A stretch of 64,000 nucleotides of DNA, from contig CM036621.1 of the NCBI GenBank assembly GCA_020746105.1, forward strand, positions 52,424,264 to 52,488,263, given 5' to 3'. This document shows positions 13,451 to 26,140 of the stretch, piece by piece. The notes beneath the pieces are model-generated. The model worked only from the letters and a program-made list of their open reading frames with translations. It was not told the DNA's origin and did not search any database. Position 1 is the stretch's first letter, and each line of letters starts with the position of its first letter. The position numbers and the translations under genes are program-made. The stretch comes from Trogon surrucura (Eukaryota; Chordata; Aves; Trogoniformes; Trogonidae).

Positions 13451-16400
13451 TCCGGGACATCCGCTTTCTACTTTTCATCGCATCCACCTCCTTTAAAACA
13501 CAGTTGAATAACTCTGCCACACACCGTGAACATATGGAAGCATCATTCTACTCCCCACTTTTCACAATCCTTCTGATAGAGTGAAGAAATTGCTTCACAT
13601 TAAGAACAGTTTATATTTCAGCTCAGACTCATTAAAACAGAGACTGATAGGGAAGAGCTGCTGGAAATGAGGGGTGATGCTTCCCCATTGGCGTTTGTCC
13701 TCGCAAACTCTCTCTGCACTGAAGATAAACCACAGACAAGTATCAGCCATCAGATCTGCTCAGGCTGCTTTAATTCCCCTCCCTACCTATGGAGTCGTCG
13801 TCCAGCATTCACAAGCTTGAAGACACAGGTTCTCTATCACACGAGTCTGCTACCTGCATTTTTGTATTTATAAAGCATTTTGGAAGAAGAAAAACTAGCA
13901 CCTATAAAGCAACCAGCTCACAGAAGCCTCAGTAAATCCAACATTTTTCTTCACCCCTCAGAACAAACTTCAAAGATTTCTAAGCATCTCTTCTTAGAGT
14001 CCCTAGGTTGCACTGGCAGTACAACAGAGAGGATATTGTCCTAAAATATTCTTCTAAGTAGAGAAAGAAATGGGTTTCAACTGACAATGAGAAAAGCTGC
14101 AGAGCTCCCTGTTGTTTGTCATTTCTACTGTCAGATCCTAGAGGGTTCTTTTTTCCATACCATTTGATTTATTCATTCTCTTGCTTTGTGTTATGTTCCT
14201 TAAAGCCTCATTACATGGCTGTGGAAAAAAAATACCACAGATGAATTTTTGTTATCTGAAAAATGAGGATACTTCCCATGCTAAATATTTCAAGGTTTGT
14301 TGGGTAGCAAAGTCATTATGTATAAAGAACTATTACAGGAAACCCCAGCTTTTTGGTACCACGTTCTTGAACTTTTACAGCTAATGAAGGATTCTACATA
14401 AGGATATAGAGTCTGAGTGTTCTTTTGGTAAAATATAAATAATAAGAAAAAAAAAAAAGACATGCAAGACATTTTTCCTTGGAAATTAAAACATACAAAA
14501 GTAGTTGAGTTATTTGACCTTTGAGTTTCTTATCTTTTTTTTCTCCTCAAAGGATTGCCCTAAAAAAAAATGCTGACTAAAGTAAGGCTGATTACAATTT
14601 TATCATACAGAGTACTCTTGTGTATCTGTTTTTAAAATGCCTTTGAAAGCCACAACCAAAGTAAAGTTTATCCTACAGAATTTTCTATATCACATTTTAT
14701 AGGTACATTCTCAGATTTTTATGAGCCATTTTTCTGTGTGAGAGAACGAATAAAATTAATTTATTTTGACTAGTTCTGAACTGCAAGCAGAGCGTACAAT
14801 TCATCATATATGTCTATATGCACTCACACAAAGCTCTTTCTCCATTTATGCTGTGTCAGTGCACGTGTGTGCACACATGAATACCTGCCATGAATATTAA
14901 ATCTATGCCTGTTAAATCTATGCCTGTTATCTAGTGGCTATTCTAGGGCAATTCCTACTTTGGGTTTATATGTAACAGGAAGAGATTAAAAATGTTCTTT
15001 CCAGGAAGAAAACTAAACCCTCCCCTAACTTAGAAACACACTGCTCAGTTGAGCCTAGAGCCTCCATCGTCAGTACTGAGGGAGGAAGGAGAACTGAGTC
15101 TCATTCTTAACATACTTTTTCCTTCATGTTTGCCTGCTAGTTATTTGGAGAAGTCCCTGATGTTTTGGTCAGCTATAGGGCAACCCAACCTGTATTAAAG
15201 AGAGAAAATTGACTCTTAATTAAATGTTAATTCTCAGTAAAATCCCAATATAATATATCCCTACAGCACTAAAAATGCATGATGTTAAAACTAGCGATTA
15301 CAGCACACTCCTAATCAATCCCGATGTTAAATTCTTGTTTTATATGCACATCTAAATAAATAGATACAAATATGGAGAAACTATATCTGAGGATTTTATA
15401 CATTATTCTGTTACATATATAAATAACAGTTTCATTAGAACTTAAACTCATACTGCAGCAAGTTATTGATGGGTTTTTTCTGACTTCACTTAGTGAGTAC
15501 ATATTTTATTAAGATGTTCTTTTTTTCACATTCTGGGGATCTGACCTTGGTTGTGTTTTAATGACTAAGTTCTGGCAGGTTAAGAAAAGTCTTTTATTTT
15601 AAAATACTGTGCAAAATCTCCTTAGCTGCAAGAAGAAATTGTTCTATGTTCCTATACTATAAAAATAACTCTACATTTGTGTTTTGTGAAGTGTTAGCAG
15701 AGCTGAAGCTAGTTGAAATCCTGTGTTCAGTATTCTCCTCAACTTTTTTGAATCACAAGAAAGTGAAAGAGAGACATACCCAGAAGGGCAAACCAGTACC
15801 TGAGAAATCTGTGTGGGAAATGTCACGAGGACTGCAGGCTTTGCTGCAAACAGCACAGCAGTCAGCAGTGTGGGCAGCCAAAAGAGCAAGCAAGGTCATT
15901 CAAGAAGCTGCCACCACAGATGTAAAAGCGTCTAGAAAAATATAAGAACTGGAGCAAGTACATTTAAATAACACAGAGGTCACAGTATACACTGCTACAA
16001 AGCACCAGGACTGCCACTCCATCATAACTTGGTTTGGTTGCTGCTGAAGGAGTTCAAGAGATTTGTGCATTTGCTGCCTCACAGATGGAACAGAAGCTGC
16101 TCATTCATCTCATGTTAAAATGCTGAGTTTTATTTTATATTGAGTTATCCGGAGTCAGGAGGCCATGATCTCAGCCACCACGCTAAAAAATAAAGGAGCT
16201 ATTTCTTGTGGGATCCTTGTCTTGTTAATAAAAGCAGCCTCCTTTGAGAGTGAGGTGCATGAGAATGTAATACGTGTGGTTGGGCTTGAGAGAAAGTAAA
16301 AAAATAGATCCTCCAAAGAAAAACAGAAGAACATGGGATACTGTGACAAAGTTCTTTGTTAACAGTCTTGTACATCTACTGTAGATAACAGTAAAGGGCA

Positions 16401-17792
16401 TGTGTGTGAGTTATTTTCCTTCCATGGCATAAATCCAGCAGTACCAACAGCGCTGGGAACTCTCCCAGTCACAAGAGATGAATGTAAGCAATTCAGTGGA
16501 TGTGCTTTCCAAAGAACTGTATATTCTCTGCTTTACTGCAGGAATTTGATCTTAAAACCACATGGAACTGCATCAGCAAAGATCTCTTGCTGCTTATTGA
16601 TATTGTAGAGACAATTATTCCCTAGACATGATTTACCCAGGTTTGTTTTCAAAAAGTTCAGTCTCAAAAGCCATGTGACAAAGCATCACAACTCAGAGCT
16701 TTGCAGTATAGCAGAGAAAAAGCCATAGAGTTTTTTAAGTGACACGTGGTCAGGTGAGTCCCAAATTGGGACTTTACATTACATGCTTAACATTTACATA
16801 GCTACAATGAGGTGAAGCCTATTTGTGTGCTTTATGTCCACTATATCTGATTTTACTTTTAGACAACATGTAAAAAGTTGCAGTGAAGTTGGGCAAACAC
16901 AATCCCATTGGCATTTTCTAAAATAGGGGGATAATGTTAAATGTTACTTTTATATTAAAAAGGAGGCACTCCAGAGATGTTGGAAATTATGTGTTGAATT
17001 CAACATTCAGGCTGAGCTAGCCCAAGGGATGCAGTTGCTCTCTATGGATTCAGCAGCTTACCTATGGGGATATGATCACACATTTAAGACCCAAGCTGTA
17101 ATAAAATTTGTTAAAAATTTGGACTTATTTGATAAAAAAAAAAACCCTGACATACAACTATATATAATTAATCTTGGTAAAGAGATTGTTAGCTGTGTTC
17201 ATCGTTCCCTCTTAAAGTCTATTCCTTAATTTTAAATGATTTTTCATAGAATTCTTTCAGATAACACATTCTTACCTGCCTACGTAGACACACACTAATT
17301 CAACAGAAGGTTGGTCGTGGGACCACATCAATGAAATGATCAGATACAAGACCCTTCTAAGCTAAGCTGGTAAATAGGGGATGTGTCTGATTTTGAGACA
17401 AATGCTATTTTTTTCCTGAACAGATGGCAACTCCAAAATTCTTTAAAATCATCCTTCTTTTTTTTTTTTTTTAGCGTTCAAAGGGCAGCACTAGGCAGCA
17501 AACATTCTCACTACTTCCCCTCCTCCCATTTTTATTCTGAAGTAGTTGTGCTACTTTAAGTTCTTAACTGAAAGACTGTTGTACCTTTACTCAGCCCCTA
17601 ATTTAAAGCGGATTACTCAACAGTAAAAGGTACTGTATCTTCTTACGAAAGGTGCTAGACTGTCACCCAAAGGAAATGAAGCTGGAACTCCAGACACATG
17701 TAATATACAGCTTTACATTTCAGCTTGGGATCTTGTCTAACTCTAGTGGAGCATCACTCATGTACAACTACTAAAAAAAGAAGGAGTATATA
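13451..17792. other. Intergenic DNA, no gene seen
   Basis: The sequence is AT-rich, with a small tandem duplication at 14897-14929 and a poly-T run near 17458-17473. The 99-codon frame at 15646-15945 (+) has no family match that I can recognise. Confidence 0.6.
14897..14929 (+). repeat. 15-bp tandem duplication
   Basis: The unit TTAAATCTATGCCTG occurs twice exactly, followed by the first three bases of a third copy. An exact match implies a recent slippage or duplication event. Confidence 0.85.
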
Positions 17793-17851
17793 AGAATTAG
17801 ATTTCTTAAAGGTCTTTTCCAACCTAACCTAAGCAATTCTACTATTCTATG
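17793..17851 (+). mobile_element. CR1 3' tail relic
   Basis: The sequence follows the CR1 3' terminus: an AATTAGAT...AGGTC-type block, then CTTTTCCAACCTAACC and a decayed ATTCTACT/ATTCTATG tail ending at 17851. Only about 60 bp remain, as expected of a severely 5'-truncated insertion. It is diverged and old. Confidence 0.75.
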
Positions 17852-20800
17852 AAATAGAGAAAAAATAAATATAGTAGCTTGGAAAACATTCTAGTCATCA
17901 CAGAACAAAGTAAATTATATCGTACATAATATTTTGAAAGAAAAAGAAACATCATGAAATTGGAAAAATGAGAAACATGGACAACAAAAATTAACATGTT
18001 AAAAATTAATAGCTTTTAATACTGAGACTCATAACCATAGCCTTTTCAGGGCAATCAGTCTTTCATGACTACTAATGATCAAGTACTAATTGTGTAGACC
18101 TCTTCTTAATGAAACAGGTGTACAGTAGCTTAGTCAGATGTTACCTGATACACTTGCTGATACACTTGTTTTCCTTTCTCAATTGTTGACAGAGTTACTG
18201 AGATGACAATTACCGATAAACAAGTCTCTGTAAATTTGAAGTAATCAAATTTTCCAACAGATAGAAAACTGAAGAGAATTTCCAAACCAGAAAACTGGAA
18301 TATCTTCAAAAAAATTATTTGAAACACCTTTCACACATAACATTTTTTTTAAATTACTAAAATAATTCTGTGTCATCCATTAGATATTCTTTTTGCTTTG
18401 CACTTTGCATATACTTCAAAATGCTTTCCATCTGACAATTATGAGTTACTTCAGTGAAATGCGATGCTGCAATTTACAATACCCAATTCAAACACTCAGA
18501 AACATCTGTCTACAAAGGAGAAACAATCACTGGAATTATAGGATCAGGGAATTTTATAATTTTAGGGAAAAAGTTATGTAGTTCAGATACCTTTTCAGAC
18601 ACTGGCATACCAAACAGTATTGGCATAAGAAATTGTTTAGCGATTCTGGAGCTGCAATTTCCTTGAGAGGATACCTCAAAGGTCAAGCTATTTTTATAAG
18701 CCTTAGCAGTTGAGCTTAAGTGGGGGATACCTTCTTGAATGGCACTATTGAACCATGATACAATTTGAAGACTACTGCCTCTCATCCTTTGACTAAAAAT
18801 ATCTCAGTGTATGGTTCACTATTTGAGAAGAACATTTTAAAAACTTTTTGCTTTTTCGTGCCTCTGAAAAAGTGATCTCCCTTCCTTATACATCCCACTC
18901 TTTCACACTAATGATGGAAAAGCCAAATATTCTACTAAGGACAATTGATTTGGGCCTTTAGCATTTAATGCTATTTGGTTTTTTTGAGATGCATTGTAAA
19001 ACTCAAAAAAAGATTTTATTGCACCTATTTCATTACATCCAGGAAGAATTTTTAGACTAATTTTGACACTAAACCAGAACTAAATGTATGCCAGCTGGCA
19101 GAAATAACACATTAGTTTCATATGAAAGCCCTTTTTTCGGATATTAGCTTTCCATATTTGCAGATGTGCTCACTCGTATGATCTAGAAAATGCTCATATT
19201 GTCACACATTTCATGGCTTACTAGAAATACGAAATAAAAATAGAAATAAAAAAGCTGTAAAGGGATATATCGCAAGATGCCTGGCTAGGGCTCCTTGAAA
19301 TTTTCCCCACAGAAGACATTCATGGTATCAATTGGCTGTGAATGACAGGAAGGCCAGTGTCAAAGGGTGGTGGCTGATGAGAAGTGCAACAGTACTTGAC
19401 CTACCAATCCCAACAGAATGGATTGTAGAACTACACAAAATCATGATTTGCTGCTTTAAGGAGCCCTGAAGTGTCACCCGAAAGAGATACCAACAAAAGT
19501 GTTGCATAAAATCATCTCAAGATTTTTCCATTAACTCAGTGTTCGGAAAGTATCAGATTGATGCCCCTTTATGATTGAATGTGTTCACTTGTCCTTATAT
19601 ATTAATTTTGAAATAATGGATTTAACCATAATGAGTCTCACCCTCAGAACCAAGAAGATTCAGAAGCACAGGAAGGCCAAGTCTGGTGCTGAGAGTCCTG
19701 GCTGGTATGATCAGGCTGTCTGAGGGTCTCTGCTTAGGCTTCGAGGAAAGTCACATTACTCCAGAATGTATTGGAAAATAAGCAAAGAAAATAAAATCAG
19801 CATATATACACACGTTATCAGAGAGGACTAAGTGTTAAATCCAGCAACACTCATGATGGATAGCTGAGCTCTTCTCCTGACAGCAGCTCTTGTGCAGATT
19901 TTTCTCCACACTACAAGAAAGGGCAAAGATGACAGCAGTTCCTTTGATTTAGCACAATAACAGTTCTTCATTTCGTCTTAGAAATGGCTTCTCTTTTTTC
20001 CACAGAGTCAGTAGCAGAGCCATTAGCTCCGTTCAGCAGAGATAAGAACACATAGCGAGTAAGTGTACACAAAGTAGTAGTACACCAGCCATGGACTAAC
20101 GTGGAAGAAAATAAATGTGATGCAATTAGAACTTAGGTAATTTAAGAGACACACAGTATGAAGAACATGTTTCAAAAGACAGAGATTTGCTTTTAAAAAC
20201 AACTAACATCTGTACCGAGTATAGAGAATTTCAGTTTCTGAAAGAATTAAATACTATAAATTATAAGAGCAAAGTTGTTTTTTTCTTCTTAAAACAGCAT
20301 TAGTCATAATTCAAAGTAGTCTATCCATTTCTTCCATTGTCAGCTTGTGAGGTTAGCTTAGAGATCAAGTTCAGTCTTCAAATTAACTAACTATTTCTGT
20401 TGCTTTATATAAGAGGTGAATGGATGAGAAGCAAATTATATCTGCATGGTAGCTTATAAATTGAAAAAATGCATATCTGCAGATTATCTTTGATCATTTT
20501 ATGTCTATAGCTGGGATAAGAAACACAGTGAGGAGGTGCTAAAATGTTGCAAAAATTCTTAGCTGAAGCAGTTAGAAATCTGATTCTATCAATTTTCTCA
20601 TTCATTTATGCATATCCCACAGAATGATATAACAGCAGTAAAGATTAGAGAGCAATTAAATTTTGGATGCTCACCTGAAAGGTACCAGTTAACCTCCTGC
20701 AAGACAGCATGTTGATGTCCTGAGCCAAGACTTGAGCACTAACTGGGAAAGCAGTTTGGCCAACAGATTTTTCACGTACATAACTTGCACGTTACTTGTT

Positions 20801-22199
20801 CACAACCTGTGATTCAGAAGCAGGTAATATGCACTGAGAAGCGATACGAAAGGAAATCTCACTTGAGCCCTCTTCCTACCAGAATACTCAGCCTCAGACT
20901 CATCCCCCTGCCGCCATTCCCAAATTTCAGGAGTGAAAGGTTCCAATTGTTTACTATTGTTGCAATTAAAAATAGCAACCCTGAATTAGAGTACATATAT
21001 TACAGGTAATTTCTTTTCCTAAAACAAGGGAACACCCTCCATATTAATCAAGTTCATACAATAGCTTTTCATACCTGATCAACACAAATAGAATAAGCCA
21101 CATTTCTGTTCAAATTTTAGTCACTATACAATCATTTCTATTCGATCAAAGCCAACCATAAGAATATTTTTGAATGCATGCACTCTGTTAATCTTGAATC
21201 AAACTAGCAGGCTACCAAAATCAAGCTACTACATTCTGTATTTTGTTCCTTTTATTCTGCATGCAGAAACAAGAGCCGTCCTTCAGACAAGCAGTGCTGT
21301 GCCTGGGCAAGACGATTTGTGAACCTGTATCTGGGGACATTTTTCAATGTTTTTTAGGTTAGAGATATGTTTTAAGTACTAAGTTTGATTAGACTTTTGC
21401 TCTATTTTCTTTCCAGGCTGTACATACTTTTAAAGTATGGTAAATGAAAGAAAGGTGTTTTCAGAAAAGGAAGACATCAAACTGTCCTCAGATATTTATT
21501 TTTTTTTTAAAGAGAGCTTAATTTTCATCTGGAGTGTAATAACACAAGCCAATAATACAAATTAGCCATGTAAGTTGTACAATGTAACCTCTGAGGCTAA
21601 GTATCAGTATTCTTACTTCAAAAATTTAAGCAAGACACAAATAGTGGCTTCAAAACTCATTTTAGCAGTCAAAGGAAAAATAAGCCATAGAACTCTGGAT
21701 GCCTCTAACACTTTTATGAACAACTGTAGATTTCATTTTAGCCATTTATGCAGTATTATCAGGAACACCAGTGACAACAAAATAGTATTTTGGGTACACA
21801 CATCTAGCCGTGCAGGTGACATGACTGCAAACAGGTGTGGAAGCCAGACTCTGCCCCTGGATTTTAAGCCAGAATTGCTGCCTCAACTTTAGTGCACAAA
21901 CACTTTAAACCTATTCTGGACAGAAACCATACCAAAACTGGGCCCCAAAGGGTCAAAACGTTCAGCCACATCTCTCAAGGGAGTCTGAATATGCAAATCG
22001 CTTCCTAACTGTTTTAGGTTTGCCTTTTGAGGATGCTTCACTGCACACATTCATTTATAGTTACCTAGTTTTACAAACTTGCCTATTCCAGTGGAACATC
22101 AGGGAAAACAACAGTTTAATTTAACATCTCTGTTTATCATAGACTTAGCTGTGTTACAAGACCTTTCCAATTTCAAACAGAGTGAAACAAATAAAACAG
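17852..22199. other. Intergenic DNA, no gene seen
   Basis: No coding sequence is supported. A 12-bp tandem repeat lies at 18146-18168. A higher-complexity patch near 19270-19490 (TGACAG-like and CCAAT/ATTGG-like motifs) is not distinctive enough to call. Confidence 0.55.
18146..18168 (+). repeat. 12-bp tandem duplication
   Basis: TGATACACTTGC is followed directly by TGATACACTTG, two nearly complete copies head to tail. Confidence 0.8.
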
Positions 22200-22340
22200 A
22201 GGTGCCAGGTTCATTAGCATTTAATGAATAATAAATTAACTTGCCTCCGCTAGTAATCTGAACTTGTCTTACTCCTGAGTTTTTCAATTATATTATCTTC
22301 TTTCATGCAAATTAAAGGACTACACAAGCACAATTAGATG
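22200..22340. promoter_or_regulatory. Candidate homeodomain/octamer-rich regulatory block
   Basis: Within about 120 bp there are CATTAGCATTTAATGAAT (22212-22229), a TAAATTAA run, and an exact octamer ATGCAAAT at 22305-22312 overlapping AATTAA. POU and homeodomain factors bind such cores. In AT-rich DNA part of this is expected by chance, so the call is a candidate only. Confidence 0.25.
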
Positions 22341-22445
22341 TGGCAGCTACAAACAAGTGGAAAAGAACTCAACAAAATAAATTGCAGGACTCTGTGTTCA
22401 AAATGAGCATGTATCAATTCCGATACTCGGCAGCTCTCTTCAGCT

Positions 22446-22479
22446 TTTATCTATTGCAACCCAGGTTGCAATAGATAAA
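22446..22479. repeat. Perfect 16-bp inverted repeat, 2-nt centre
   Basis: The left arm TTTATCTATTGCAACC (22446-22461) and right arm GGTTGCAATAGATAAA (22464-22479) are exact reverse complements separated only by CA. At 34 bp it is the longest near-perfect palindrome I found in the window. It contains ATTGCAAC/GTTGCAAT half-sites resembling C/EBP-type cores. No target-site duplication or transposon end is evident around it. Confidence 0.9.
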
Positions 22480-24353
22480 TAGGCATTAGGTTTGTGTTTC
22501 TATGAAAAGAAGCTGTGTCTTCTTCCTCCTTTCTTTCATTCTCTCTCTTTTTCCACAGCTTATGAACTCAGTTTCTTAATATTAAACCGATGTGTAGTTC
22601 CGCTGTTTTACTCACAGATCTACTCACTAGAGTACATCAATATAAATTCCTCTGCTGGTCTTAATCCATTCTATTTTTATTACATTATCTGTCCAAAGGT
22701 ATTCAACATTTTTCTTGGATGCCAGTTATATTCACCTTTAGCATCTCAGGCTCCTGTTTCTTTCCCTCAGCACCCTGCTATCAGGGGGCAGAAAGCTATG
22801 TCATAGGGAAGATTGAAGCTTAGTTTTTTCCATTACAAAAATGTATTAATTGTATTTTTCTCTACAGTCTTATCTGTTGGGAACAATGGGAGACTTACCT
22901 TTGCATAATTTTGGCCATAATTTTTAAAATTATATTTTAATTAAAAATGTCTAAAAAGAAAACAAAGCTTTAAAATGTAGTTTTCTGAAATGTTTCTTTG
23001 TTCTTAAGAACAGTTGCTGTTCTTTAAATTTAACTTTATCCAAATCAAGAAGCAAAAATGCCTTGAATTAACAATAAGCTCTACTTCCAAATAACAGTTT
23101 TTAAACATTTTAATAATACAGTCCTGTACTAAAGTGCTGTATTGCTGGTAGTAAATCTGTGTGCCCACTTAGGACAACAACAACAATTTTATTCATCAAA
23201 ACTCAGTTCCAAAAGCATCAAATAAGCAAGTAAAGTGCTAGATTGTAATGCCTCATTTCAGAGCTGAAGTGATCACAGTCAGTAAAATATGAACTACAAG
23301 AATCACCTTGACTTTTTGTCTTCTTCCTACCAACAGTTTGTATCACGTACACTTGATGAAGGTTTAGCTGGAAAAAGTACGAAATTCAGATGAGGAAAGT
23401 TCATGAAGAGAACTTGTCAGCATGACTTAGAATGCTTGAGATCTGTTTAATAAAGTAGCCCAACTTATCACAATTCAACAGCACTTAAAAGCACCTTGCT
23501 CAATGCTCATATTAAAGATGTTTATTCTATTTCTTCAAATTGTTTCAAAATTTATTTCCTTATTCATTTCCATGCTGATGGCTCTACAAAGCAACAGCAG
23601 TAAAATGCTTCTAAAACACAGGTTGCTAGATATAAACAGCTGGAAAATGGGCTAAATTGAGAATAGCACATGCACTCTGCAGGGACTGAAGTTTTCAGGT
23701 GACAACTGATGCTATTCAGGGAAAACAGGAAAGTAGCAGTGAATAATGGAAATAGATGAGATAGAAATTGAATGAGAGGTTTGACTGTATCTGTAAATCA
23801 CCAAGTATGTTTCTAGCAATAATAGCATTGGAAGTCATATGCTGTTTCAGCAATCTATTTATATTTAATTAAACTTGCAAAGTATAAGGCCCAAGTTATA
23901 ATTTTTGCCTTTCTGATTCAAGCTATGGCTCGTTTATTTTAGTGTCTTTGGGAGTTCTGCCAGTTAATAATTGAAGAGGTCATTTTGTTATGAATTGCTT
24001 CTTGCTTTTACATCCTATATATTTCTTTAGTTTACAGTGGAGGAAATTTTCAAATTTCTGAAGGGCTACCAGTAGGCACAGCCACTGCCAGCTCTGTGTT
24101 TTAGCAGACAGCGAGGCTTTGAATTCGTATTCTACAAACACAGGGAGACAATTTTCAGCTGACTAGTGTCAGGTACCTGTATGTTGATCTGTGATTTGTT
24201 TTCTGAAATGTGGTTCTGCAACTGATGTGCCACAACCTATCAACATCTGCATGAAAGTACTTGCTGGCAAGGCTCCATTGCTTTAGAATTGCAACCAGCA
24301 AGTAAAGTCCACTCATACTCTATGTTCATAAAATTGTTTTTTGTCCCCTGTGT

Positions 24354-24382
24354 TTTCTAAAACAATGCATTTCTAAAACAAT
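24354..24382 (+). repeat. Short direct repeat, 16-bp period
   Basis: TTTCTAAAACAAT at 24354-24366 recurs exactly at 24370-24382, with GCA between the copies. Confidence 0.8.
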
Positions 24383-24877
24383 ACCCTTAATACCAAGATG
24401 CAATCTAATTAATATTTTCTTTATTACTTGGTTTTTCTATTTTTTTTTCCAGAGAAAGTAATTCAATGTTCATTAAAACACAAAATATGCTAAAAAACCA
24501 AAGCCTACAGACATTTTTTTCAAGGACAGAGCAGGGGAAGGACACAAAGAAAGAAACAGACACCATTTTAATTCACTATATCATGTCTTTTGATAGTAGC
24601 AAATATATACTGAGAAATCCTGTAAATACACTCAAAACCTAGAAGATAGCACGGGCCACCTCATTTTCTACTTTTCTACATACACAAAAGACCATGCCAG
24701 GAAGTTAAGCAGCCAAGTCAACAGAACATCCTGCTGTGCTGGACAGTATGTGGGAAAGTTATGGTTCTTTTAAATACATTTCCTCAGTTATATCAATAAA
24801 GCCACAGTTGTAATTGCATTCCAGAAAGACCTCTGATCATGTTAAGCCGCCATTTCTCATTTTCTTCTTTCGATATC

Positions 24878-24900
24878 CATACTTCAACATACTTCAACAT
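24878..24900 (+). repeat. 10-bp tandem duplication
   Basis: ACTTCAACAT occurs twice in a row and is preceded by CAT, giving CAT-ACTTCAA-CAT-ACTTCAA-CAT. Confidence 0.8.
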
Positions 24901-25739
24901 TAAAGAATATTGGAAAAATGCATTGCTGCACTTCTTAATTGCCAAAAATGTTCCTTGTGAATAAGCTGATACAATATACAAATTCTTATATTTGGAAGAC
25001 TTGGGGATAAATGATCTTTCACTGGATTCTACTCTGTGTTATTCAAGAGTTCTAACACCTGATAATCTTGTTTCCTAAGGCTTTCAGTTACATCTGATAT
25101 CCTCACTTATTGTCAGAAAAGTTTTCTTTTAAACTTTTCAGAACAATTCTAGAATTTATAGACACAATGAAATGGTGTAACTGTATCATTGTAGATTAAC
25201 AGCTAAAAATATCATTAAAAACAATTTTTAAAATAGACCGTCATCAAAATTCAATTCGATACATTTAAATAATTTTTTAAAATGCTTTAGAAGTGTCAAA
25301 CGTATCTTTTCCTTTCACCAAAACATTCAAGAACAGTAAACATTAAAAGGAAAAACCACCAGCAAAGTGCGTACGTGGAATGATCACTGGTGGCTACCTA
25401 CACTTCGTCCCTTTAATGATGTATATATCAGATTGTTCATCCACACAAGTGCTTTTATTACCCACTTCTTAACAACCGCAATGGCTTTGGACTGTCTTTC
25501 AGTCTCCAATAGACACACAGAGCTCTGACAAACCTGAACCTTTCATTTGGACAAAACATTTATGCAATTGCCACCAACATTTGAAACGCAGCCATCATCG
25601 ATTGCATCATACTGCTTAAACACAAGGAACAAGAAAAAGCTTAGGGAATCTGTTAACAGAGAACCCAAGTCAGAAAAATACTTACACAGACTGTTGTGTA
25701 TGATTTCTTCTAGAAAGAAATCAGATATTCACCATGCTC

Positions 25740-26140
25740 AGTAATGGCCAGATAGACATTTGTCCGCATACACATTGTGCCCGTTGTGAGCAACGCCTTG
25801 AACAGGAATGAGGCCATCAGGAGAATCTCAGGCCAATTAGCAAACCAGAGCTGCGCTGGCCGGGCCTGAGGAGATCCAGGAGACCTAATGCTTTGCCACA
25901 ATTCTCTGTGCCAATGAGTAACACGCCAGGCCAATCCAAACATTACAAGTAGATTTAAATCCTTTAATCATACCTGGCTCCAGTATTTGTGCAATCACAG
26001 TATTAACTTCAATGCCTTGTACACAATCTAGTGGCATATATAAACACCGACAGCATGGTGCCAATTCGTAATGCGCTTTATTGCTTAAAATGTTGCAGAC
26101 CAATTAAAATGCAAGGTCTTACTCCAGCTTCACAATCCGT
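25740..26140. promoter_or_regulatory. Candidate conserved noncoding element with CCAAT/TAAT motifs
   Basis: About 400 bp of mixed composition contain repeated CCAAT-type boxes (CCAATTAGC near 25833, GCCAATGAG near 25911, GCCAATCC near 25931), a CTTTAATCAT site near 25962 and CCAATTAAAATGCAAG near 26100. A few CpGs also occur. Open frames on the - strand show no protein family. Texture suggests regulatory rather than coding DNA. This is inference from motif density only. Confidence 0.28.

Larger units (their letters stand above)
22480..25739. other. Intergenic DNA, no gene seen
   Basis: The sequence is AT-rich. It carries two small direct repeats (24354-24382 and 24878-24900). A pyrimidine-rich stretch at 22510-22560 resembles a splice acceptor tract but leads into no recognisable exon. 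Confidence 0.55.

Noticed and set aside
14897..14929. Short tandem repeats considered as a CRISPR-like or regulatory array
   Set aside because: Two adjacent copies without unique spacers; a simple slippage duplication in eukaryotic DNA.
15646..15945. 99-codon + frame ending in a Lys/Ala-rich segment
   Set aside because: No recognisable domain; its start lies in AT-rich sequence and there is no evidence of splicing.
19270..19490. Possible conserved block with TGACAG and CCAAT-like motifs
   Set aside because: Motif density is not clearly above background, so it was not listed as a regulatory feature.
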